Below, one piece after another: positions 40,319 through 46,308 of a stretch of 46,308 nucleotides of DNA. Position numbers and translations under genes: made by a program. Source of the stretch: Thermoguttaceae bacterium (GTDB lineage Bacteria; Planctomycetota; Planctomycetia; Pirellulales; Thermoguttaceae); NCBI GenBank assembly GCA_017441605.1, contig JAFRXD010000003.1:1-46308 (forward strand). Direction: 5' to 3'. The notes under the pieces were generated by a model that was not told the origin of the DNA, made no database searches, and saw only the letters and a program-made list of their open reading frames with translations. Position 1 is the first letter of the stretch, and each line of letters starts with the position of its first letter.

Positions 40319-41339
40319 ATTCCCTCGCCGGCTCGCTCCCTGTTCCGCCGATTCGCGAGACGTCGACCGCCTTGGCGTCCCCTTCTTCTTTCCAACGATC
40401 AAGTTTTTGACGCTGATACTGGTACAATTTCTTTCGCGCCGCCTCGCCGTCTCGATTCTGACCGACGCCGTCGTATCTCGGTTCGGCGCCGCTTTTTGGC
40501 GGATCCTCAAACGTTCCCCAGTTTACCGTCGTTCCGTCTTTTGCGGTTAGAAAGAAGATAGGCTCTTTTTCTCCGACCGCTTTAAACGCCCTGATCGTCT
40601 CAATTCCTCGCGACTCGATCGCGCCTTCGCGATTTAGGAGATCGACGAGCGCGGCGGCGCGTTTCAGCGCGTCGTTCAACGGAACGTAGGTAACGATCGT
40701 CGGGAATTGTTTTAGCTTGTCGGGGCGGTTCCGAAAGTACCGGAAGTCGATTTCGTTTCCTCGCGCGTCGACTATGCGAAGCCGAGAACGATCGCCGTTC
40801 GACTTTGTCCCCCCCAGTTTGCCGAGCGACGCGTCGAGTCTCAGTAGTTCGAGCGACCCGGCGTCCGGAAAGAGCTCGCTCGCCTTTTTAAGGAAATCCT
40901 CGTCTTCGCGCGGCGAGGAATCGACGAGCGCGATCGGCTCCCGAAATTTTAGAACGACGTCGAGCGAGGCGGGGTAGGAGACGAGCATCGACTCGACTTT
41001 CTCGACGAGCGGGTGGTCCGCGAAAGCTTGAGTTAACTCCTTTACCAAATTGGGATCGTTGGAATTGAGCGGCTTGTCGCGATCCTTTTGCGGCCGAGAC
41101 TCGAGAACTTCGGCGAAGAAATCGTCGGGAACCCACCAAGGCGTTTCGCCGTCGCTCGCGTATATGTTCACTCGCTCGGGAGCGATTATGTACTCCTCCC
41201 GCTCGAGAATTTGTCCCTTAAACGACGACCACAAACTCGCCAGCCCCCCGCACAACAAAAGGAAAATCGCCATTTGTCCTATGAACTGGCGCTGTCTCTT
41301 TCCTCCGAAGCAGTATTTTGCGGAGCTCCAAACGCTCAC
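40317..41339 (-). CDS. FtsQ/DivIB-like single-pass membrane protein
   Basis: 340 residues with a GTG start at 41339, backed by GGGAGG 6 bases upstream. A short basic N-terminus precedes one membrane helix at about 19-38 (QFIGQMAIFLLLCGGLASLW). The outside part has a POTRA-like segment around residues 95-140: LVKELTQAFADHPLVEKVES then YPASLDVVLKFREPIALVD, with the pattern found in FtsQ/DivIB where it recruits FtsB and FtsL. A polar, charged C-terminus of about 50 residues follows. The call is by layout and motif, not by search. It is divergent from an LpoB-like lipoprotein gene, with 112 bases between, and no other division genes adjoin. Confidence 0.62.
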   Translation of the reverse strand: MSVWSSAKYCFGGKRQRQFIGQMAIFLLLCGGLASLWSSFKGQILEREEYIIAPERVNIYASDGETPWWVPDDFFAEVLESRPQKDRDKPLNSNDPNLVKELTQAFADHPLVEKVESMLVSYPASLDVVLKFREPIALVDSSPREDEDFLKKASELFPDAGSLELLRLDASLGKLGGTKSNGDRSRLRIVDARGNEIDFRYFRNRPDKLKQFPTIVTYVPLNDALKRAAALVDLLNREGAIESRGIETIRAFKAVGEKEPIFFLTAKDGTTVNWGTFEDPPKSGAEPRYDGVGQNRDGEAARKKLYQYQRQKLDRWKEEGDAKAVDVSRIGGTGSEPARE

Positions 41340-41366
41340 GAGAAACCTCCCTCGCGATAATCGCTC

Positions 41367-41395
41367 TTGTCTCGTTGGGAAAAAAAAGGTAACTT
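41367..41395 (+). promoter_or_regulatory. candidate promoter of the LpoB-like lipoprotein gene
   Basis: TTGTCT (41367-41372) and TAACTT (41390-41395) are 17 bases apart with an A8 tract in the spacer. Predicted leader about 50 nt. Confidence 0.45.
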
Positions 41396-41451
41396 TGGGG
41401 AGCGCGACGCGTTGGGGCGCGCTTTTATTAAAACGGTTTTGGGAGTTCGTT

Positions 41452-42027
41452 ATGACCTCGAGCGCTCGTCTCTTCTCGTCGGTCTTATCGCGTCGCGCGT
41501 TTTGTGGCGCCGCTTTCGTCGCGCTTTGCGCCGCGCAGGGGTGCGCGATTTTTCATCGTCCCAAACCGATCGAGCCCGCCGTCTTCAAGCCCGCCGTCTC
41601 GAAAAACGTCGGGCGCGCGATCAAGGAGGCGACTCGCCTTTCCCTCTTGGAGGAGGAAAAAGACGAAAAACCGACGATCTGCTTTATCGGCGTTCTCGGC
41701 GAAAGCGCCGACGCCATCTCGACCGCGACTCGCGACGAACTCGAGCTTTCCAACGAGATCAAAACGATCGATAAAAACGCGATGAAAGTCGCGCTTAAGG
41801 AAAGCGGAATCAAGGCGAGCGAGGTCTATATTCCGAACAAGCGCAAGTTGTTCGTCGAATCGCTCGGCGAGTCTTTCGATTATCTCCTCGCGGGGTACGT
41901 CGAGCGCGTCGAGGAGCGCGTCGATCCCGACGACGAGGAGAGCGCGACGTACGCTCGAACCGTTTATCGGCTGGAGCTCGTCAATTTGGAAACGAACAAA
42001 AAATCGGAGTTCGTCGCCGATCTATAG
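41452..42027 (+). CDS. lipoprotein, LpoB/PelC-like
   Basis: 191 residues from ATG 41452, chosen because GGGAG lies 6 bases before it; the open frame extends far upstream across the divergent gene. The signal (RRAFCGAAFVALCAAQGC) gives lipidation at C31. The mature part follows the LpoB/PelC pattern: CFIGVLGESADAISTATRDE, a helix, SLGESFDYLLAGYVERVEER and the closing RLELVNLETNKKSE. LpoB activates a class A penicillin-binding protein in E. coli. Given the divergent FtsQ-like gene, a role in wall synthesis is plausible but inferred. Its last 6 bases overlap the end of miaA on the other strand. Confidence 0.62.
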   Translation: MTSSARLFSSVLSRRAFCGAAFVALCAAQGCAIFHRPKPIEPAVFKPAVSKNVGRAIKEATRLSLLEEEKDEKPTICFIGVLGESADAISTATRDELELSNEIKTIDKNAMKVALKESGIKASEVYIPNKRKLFVESLGESFDYLLAGYVERVEERVDPDDEESATYARTVYRLELVNLETNKKSEFVADL

Positions 42028-43011
42028 CGACTCGTTCCGCTCCAAAAATTCTCCGAACGCGCGCTCCAGCTCGTCGAGGAGCGCCTCGCGGGTCTTTTCT
42101 CCGACCTCTACCCTCTCCGCGCCTCGCGCGCTCAGGGAGCGGAACCACGTCTCTTGCCTTTTGGCGAAATTGCGCGTGAGACGTTTGGTCGTCTCGATCG
42201 CCTCGTCTCTTGAAATCTCTCCCAATTGCGCCGCGCGCAACTCGCGGTAACCGACCGCTTTCGACGCGGTCGGACCCGGCTTCGGCTCGCCCTCGAACAG
42301 TTCGCGAACCTCCTCGTCGAACCCTTGCGCCATCATTTGGTCGACGCGCGCGTCGATTCGCGCGTAAATTCGCTCGCGCTCCCACGTCAGGATCTTGGCG
42401 CGCCGAGGGTTCGCGAGCGGCGGCGCGTCGAATTGCGTCTGCAATTCGGAGATCGGTCGACCCGTCGCGCGATAAACTTCCAGCGCGCGAATTAGGCGCT
42501 TGGCGTCGTTCGCGTGAATCCTCTCGCACGCGACCGGATCGACTTCGCGCAGCTTGCTCCACAAAGTTCCGGGGCCCTCGCGCCTTTCGAGCTCCGCGAG
42601 CTCCTCTCGGTATTCGCGATCGGCGCCGGGCGCTTCGAAAACCCCAAAGAGCGCCGTCTTTAAATAAAGCGGCGTCCCGCCGACAAAGAGCGCGACTTTC
42701 CCCCGCGACTCGATTCCGCGAACGACCTTCCCCGCTTGGCGAAGGTACTCGGCGGTCGAAAACTCCTCGCTCGGCTCGACGACGTCGAGCATGTGGTGCG
42801 GAATCCCTCCGCGCTCCTCGAGGGTCGGCTTCGCGGTTCCGACGTCCATTTTGCGATAAATCGCCATCGAGTCGAGAGAAACGATTTCGGCCCCGAGTCG
42901 GCGCGCCAGTTCGACGCCCAGCGCCGTTTTGCCTCCGGCGGTCGGCCCGGTCAAAAAAAGGGACCTCGAAAAGGGGGACGGCTCGCGTTCGCGTTCAAAG
43001 TTTTGCGTCAT
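42022..43011 (-). CDS. miaA: tRNA dimethylallyltransferase
   Basis: Adds the isopentenyl group to A37 of tRNAs that read codons starting with U. 329 residues from ATG 43011; a TTG at 43032 would add 7 residues, and neither has a clear ribosome site. P-loop GPTAGGKT at 22-29, then LDSMAIYRKMDVGTAKP (DSxxxYxxMDIGTAKP motif), IPHHMLDVVEP, and LFVGGTPLYLK (the GGTGLY-like motif, here with Pro). The C-terminal zone RNFAKRQETWFR is conserved. Convergent with the LpoB-like gene, sharing 6 bases at the 3' ends. No hfq follows it as it does in E. coli. Confidence 0.95.
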   Translation of the reverse strand: MTQNFEREREPSPFSRSLFLTGPTAGGKTALGVELARRLGAEIVSLDSMAIYRKMDVGTAKPTLEERGGIPHHMLDVVEPSEEFSTAEYLRQAGKVVRGIESRGKVALFVGGTPLYLKTALFGVFEAPGADREYREELAELERREGPGTLWSKLREVDPVACERIHANDAKRLIRALEVYRATGRPISELQTQFDAPPLANPRRAKILTWERERIYARIDARVDQMMAQGFDEEVRELFEGEPKPGPTASKAVGYRELRAAQLGEISRDEAIETTKRLTRNFAKRQETWFRSLSARGAERVEVGEKTREALLDELERAFGEFLERNESL

Positions 43012-43164
43012 AACGTGTTGCGCTTTGTCCAAGGCGCTCGTCGCGCCGAGGGGAAAACGCGGCTCGTCGAACCCGATTTTTTCGGTTTGCGCGAGGGGCG
43101 TTTTCGAGACGAAAAAATCGCGAAAATATCGGTAAAAAACGAGTCGAAACGCGGCTTTCGACCC

Positions 43165-43192
43165 TTGAAAAATTCGACGATTTCGCTATAAT
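43165..43192 (+). promoter_or_regulatory. promoter of the dciA-gyrB unit
   Basis: TTGAAA (43165-43170) and a perfect TATAAT (43187-43192) are 16 bases apart. Predicted start near 43199, leader about 85 nt to the dciA-like ATG. Confidence 0.78.
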
Positions 43193-43284
43193 AAAACCGT
43201 CGTCGAGCGGCGCGAAAAAGAGCCTCGAAAAGCTCTCGATTCCCGCTCGTTTTCGTCGCAATTTGCGCCGCGTTTACCAGTATA

Positions 43285-43791
43285 ATGAAAAGCGCGTCTT
43301 TCCCCAATAACCCCGACGGGTCAAATCGCCCAAAAAATCGAAAATCGTCCGGTTCCCGGCGCGACGATCCCTTCGCGCGGCCCGCGCATCCGCTCGGATT
43401 TCAATTCCTTTCCGAGGAGCGCCCGATTCGCGCGTCGAAATTTGGAGCGATTCTTCCGTCGGTGATGGCGAAGTACGGGCTCGGTCGCAAACTGGCGGTC
43501 GAGCGGATTAACGCCGCGTGGCGCGAGTCGCTTCGCGTCGTTTTGACCGGCGCGTTCGACTCCGATTTTTCGGTCGATTTAGACGACGAAAACCTCCCGA
43601 GCGACGACAAGCTGGCGACCTTTGAGCGAAACGCTCGTCCCGTCTCCTTGCGAGGGGGCGCGCTGCGCGTCGAAGTCGTTTCCAGTATCCTCTGTCAGGA
43701 GTTGCGGTTCCACCTCGAACCAATCCTCCGCGAACTTAGACGGCGGCTTCCCGAGGAAAAGATCGAGAAGATTAAGTTGATCGCCAAATAG
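43285..43791 (+). CDS. DciA-like DUF721 protein
   Basis: 168 residues. A basic, disordered N-terminus (1-55, rich in Asn, Arg, Ser) leads to a DUF721-type domain: ILPSVMAKYGLGRKLAVERI, AWRESL, and the final LRVEVVSSILCQELRFHLEP with LRELRRRLPEEKIEKIKL. DciA loads or assists the replicative helicase DnaB in bacteria that lack DnaC/DnaI, and its gene often adjoins gyrB or dnaA. The ATG at 43285 has no ribosome site, and overlaps a TATAATG string; translation may be leaderless or start weakly. gyrB begins 42 bases later. Confidence 0.8.
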   Translation: MKSASFPNNPDGSNRPKNRKSSGSRRDDPFARPAHPLGFQFLSEERPIRASKFGAILPSVMAKYGLGRKLAVERINAAWRESLRVVLTGAFDSDFSVDLDDENLPSDDKLATFERNARPVSLRGGALRVEVVSSILCQELRFHLEPILRELRRRLPEEKIEKIKLIAK

Positions 43792-43833
43792 CGCGAATCG
43801 ACCGACCGGCTTCCTTTTTTACCGAACAAAGCT

Positions 43834-46308
43834 ATGACCGAATCCGAATCCCTTACACCGCGCGATCCCGAACTCGACCCCAACGCCTCTCGCGCCGCCG
43901 AGCCCGAGACCACGTCGCTCGACGACGGTTATCAAGACGCGAGCAAAGCCAACGCCGACTACACCTCCGCCGATATTGAGAGCCTTTCCGACCTCGAGCA
44001 CGTGCGCCTTCGCCCCTCGATGTACATTGGCGACGTGGCGACCAGCGGTCTGCACCACTTGGTCAACGAGGTGGTCGACAACTCCCTCGACGAGGCCCTC
44101 GCCGGATTCGCCACCGAAATTAGCGTTACCGTCGAGCGCAACGGCGCGGTTACCGTTCGCGACGACGGGCGAGGGATCCCGGTCGATATTCACCCCGACT
44201 TGGGCGTCTCGACGCTCGAGGGGGTAATGACGAGGCTGAAGTTCGGCGGCAAGTTCTCGAAAGGCGCGTACCAAACTTCCGGCGGTCTCCACGGAGTCGG
44301 CGTCACGGTCGTCAACTTCCTCTCCGAATGGTGCAACGTCGAAGTTTGCCGCGACGGGTTCCAATACTTCCAAGAGTACCGGCGAGGCGAGCCGAAAGCG
44401 CCCGTTACCAAAGGTCTAAAGTCCGACAAACACGGCACGAAGACCACCTTTAAGCCCGATCCGGAAATCTTCCCCGACACGAAATTCCAGTACGGTATCC
44501 TCTACGGGCGGCTCCGCGATTTGGCGTTCCTCAACCCGAATATCAAGATCAACTTCCTCGACGAGCGCGACGGGCGCGGCGAGACGTTCCACTGCAAAAA
44601 CGGCGTCGCCGACTTCGTTACCTACTTGAACAAGTCGTACCAGCCGATCCACAACGACGTGATCTGCGTTCATGGCGGTCGCGACGGCGTTACCGTCGAT
44701 ATCGCCCTGCAATACACCGACAACGACTCCGAAACGATCCGAACCTACGTCAACAACGTCCACACCCACGAGGGCGGAACGCACGTCGCCGGGTTCCGAA
44801 CCGCGCTCACCAAAGTCCTCAACGCGTACGGCGTTAAAGAGAACCTGTTCGGCAAGACGATCCCCGACGGCGAGGACTTCCGCGAAGGGTTGACCGTCGT
44901 GATTTCCGCGCGCGTGCCCGAGCCGAAATTCGAGGGGCAGACCAAAACGAAGCTCGGCAACACCGAGGTCGCCGGGATCGTTCAGGGCGTTTTCGCCAAC
45001 GCGATGACCAAATACCTCGAGGAGCATCCGAACAACGCGAAAGTCATTGTGAAACGCGCGGTTCTGGCGCAAGAGGCCCGCGAGGCCGCGAAGCGCGCGC
45101 GGCAGCTCGTCAAGGAGCGCAAGAACGTCCTCAACGGGGGCGGCATGCCGGGCAAACTGCGCGACTGCACCAGTCGCGACGTCGATCGCTGCGAGCTCTA
45201 TCTCGTCGAGGGGAACTCGGCGGGCGGGTCCGCCGAAGGGGGGCGAATCCGCGAGTTCCAGGCGATTCTTCCCTTGCGAGGAAAGGTCATTAACGCCTAC
45301 AAAGCCCAAGACGCGCGCGTCTTAAAGAACGAGGAAGTGCGCAGTATGATCGTCGCGTTCGGCGCCGGATTTGGCGACGAAATGGACTTGACCAAGCGCC
45401 GATACGGCAAGATCGTCATCATGACGGACGCCGACGTCGACGGCTCGCACATTCGAACCCTTTTGCTGACTTTCTTCTATCGCCAAATGTACGCGATGGT
45501 CAAGTCGGGGTTCGTCTACGTCGCCCAGCCGCCTCTTTTCCGCGTCCGCAAAAAGGGCAAGAACAATTCGAAAGCGCGATACGTCCAGACCGAAGAGGAA
45601 ATGAAGCGCGAGCTCCTCGAGTCGGGCGTTCAAGCCGCCGAGTTCGACCCCCGCGACGGGCGGATCCTCGACCCCGAGCAAACCGCCGCCCTTTGCCGCC
45701 TCCTCAATCAGATGGAAGAGTCGATCCAAGCGCTTGAAAAGCGCGGATTTGGGCTTCGCCAACTCGCGAATCTGCAAGACCCCGTCACCGCGAATTTGCC
45801 GATTTTCCGCCTGATTTGGCGCAAACAAGAGGAGTGGTTCTTCGACCGTTCTTCGCTCAACGAACGGCTTCGCGCGATCGAGGAGGAGACCGGCAAACCG
45901 ATCGACGAGCTGACCGGTTCGATTTCCGGCGCGCTCGATCAGTCCAACGCCAAAATCTTCAACGAGGGGGACGATTTGGACGAGCGGCTCCGCGTCGACG
46001 AACTCGACGAGCTTCGCTCCCTCAACGACCGATTGGTCGCCCTTCGCGAGAAGTTCGGATTCGAGTTCGACTCCCTCTTCCCGATTCAGCGAACCGGCGT
46101 CGAGGGCGCGCGCTACGCGATCCTGCGCGGCGAGGGCGATAAGAAAATCGAGACCGGCGTCGAGGATCTGCGCGCCATGCTCGCCGCGATGCGCGAGGCG
46201 GGCGAGAAAGGGTTCCAAATCACCCGATTCAAGGGCTTGGGCGAAATGGACCCCGAGGAGCTCCGCGAGACGACCCTCGACCCCGAGAACCGCACCCTCG
46301 TCCAAGTA
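43834..46308 (+). CDS. gyrB: DNA gyrase subunit B (C-terminus outside window)
   Basis: At least 825 residues with no stop before the window end. A 50-residue acidic extension precedes the GHKL ATPase domain: HVRLRPSMYIGD, VNEVVDNSLDEALAG, VRDDGRGIPV, TSGGLHGVGV. The transducer domain follows. The TOPRIM domain has LVEGNSAGGSAEGGR (E459-G460-N461) and IVIMTDADVDGSHIRTLLLT, then QPPLFRVRKKG. After that a charged insert of about 180 residues interrupts before KGFQITRFKGLGEMDPEELRE. Gyrase B drives ATP-dependent negative supercoiling with GyrA, absent here. Position N461 is Asp in most GyrB (E. coli D426). The sequence could in principle be ParE, but layout and dciA-gyrB context favour GyrB. Confidence 0.94.
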   Translation, partial: MTESESLTPRDPELDPNASRAAEPETTSLDDGYQDASKANADYTSADIESLSDLEHVRLRPSMYIGDVATSGLHHLVNEVVDNSLDEALAGFATEISVTVERNGAVTVRDDGRGIPVDIHPDLGVSTLEGVMTRLKFGGKFSKGAYQTSGGLHGVGVTVVNFLSEWCNVEVCRDGFQYFQEYRRGEPKAPVTKGLKSDKHGTKTTFKPDPEIFPDTKFQYGILYGRLRDLAFLNPNIKINFLDERDGRGETFHCKNGVADFVTYLNKSYQPIHNDVICVHGGRDGVTVDIALQYTDNDSETIRTYVNNVHTHEGGTHVAGFRTALTKVLNAYGVKENLFGKTIPDGEDFREGLTVVISARVPEPKFEGQTKTKLGNTEVAGIVQGVFANAMTKYLEEHPNNAKVIVKRAVLAQEAREAAKRARQLVKERKNVLNGGGMPGKLRDCTSRDVDRCELYLVEGNSAGGSAEGGRIREFQAILPLRGKVINAYKAQDARVLKNEEVRSMIVAFGAGFGDEMDLTKRRYGKIVIMTDADVDGSHIRTLLLTFFYRQMYAMVKSGFVYVAQPPLFRVRKKGKNNSKARYVQTEEEMKRELLESGVQAAEFDPRDGRILDPEQTAALCRLLNQMEESIQALEKRGFGLRQLANLQDPVTANLPIFRLIWRKQEEWFFDRSSLNERLRAIEEETGKPIDELTGSISGALDQSNAKIFNEGDDLDERLRVDELDELRSLNDRLVALREKFGFEFDSLFPIQRTGVEGARYAILRGEGDKKIETGVEDLRAMLAAMREAGEKGFQITRFKGLGEMDPEELRETTLDPENRTLVQV

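Noticed and set aside
43258..43286. TATAAT overlapping the dciA-like ATG as a second promoter
   Set aside because: No -35 box at 16-18 bases (GCAATT/CGCAAT); the promoter at 43165-43192 is far better, though a leaderless start cannot be excluded.
1..46308. CRISPR arrays, prophage, insertion sequences, rRNA
   Set aside because: No regularly spaced repeats, phage structural genes, transposase with terminal repeats, or rRNA-like stretches were seen on reading; a dedicated search was not possible.

Overview
The window looks like a chromosomal segment of a planctomycete (phylum Planctomycetota). The best evidence is the DUF1559 / H-X9-DG pseudopilin-type protein at 21943-23073, followed by a small lipoprotein. 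Supporting signs are several very large secreted proteins of planctomycete character, a GyrB of planctomycete style, and the gene order rpmE-prfA-prmC-accB-accC. Promoters fit an ordinary sigma-70 type -35/-10 pattern, and rho-independent terminators are clear. Codons TTA, CTA and TCA are largely avoided, which leaves long spurious antisense ORFs opposite real genes. I saw no prophage, insertion sequence, CRISPR array or rRNA; one tRNA is present. Nothing was searched against a database.

Layout. 1-2.1 kb: a truncated zinc-ribbon protein, tRNA-Arg(CCU) and galE, all on the minus strand. 2.3-6.6 kb: a 1432-residue secreted protein (VWA-like, acidic, secretin-N-like, Met/Gly-rich, DUF2135-like). 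7.3-13.6 kb, plus strand: dnaE, a secreted DUF5696-like glycosidase candidate and a Sel1-repeat protein. 13.6-18.3 kb, minus strand: a polysaccharide-type cluster of a beta-helix protein, an esterase and a beta-lactamase-like/esterase fusion, driven by one near-consensus promoter. 18.5-21.2 kb: a 900-residue planctomycete-type envelope protein. 21.9-23.7 kb, plus strand: the DUF1559 protein and a lipoprotein, each followed by a terminator.

23.7-29.6 kb, minus strand: a five-gene co-directional run (Rpn-family nuclease, two tandemly duplicated iron-sulfur flavoprotein-like genes, a nitroreductase, a secreted 890-residue protein). 29.7-32.9 kb, minus strand: a Tat-exported split-Soret-type dihaem cytochrome, nadB and tag. 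33.2-39.5 kb, plus strand: a LysR regulator, dapB, rpmE, prfA, prmC, accB and accC. 39.5-42.0 kb: an orphan FlgM-like gene behind a structured leader, then a divergent FtsQ-like / LpoB-like envelope pair. 42.0-46.3 kb: miaA (minus), dciA-like and gyrB (plus, cut by the window end).

Most of the window is housekeeping: replication (dnaE, dciA, gyrB), translation (rpmE, prfA, prmC, miaA, tRNA), fatty acid, lysine and NAD synthesis. The accessory content worth a second look is the flavoprotein/nitroreductase run, the esterase duplication and fusion, the structured leaders before rpmE and the FlgM-like gene, the palindrome over the lysR promoter, and a GyrB residue matching the E. coli D426N quinolone-resistance substitution.
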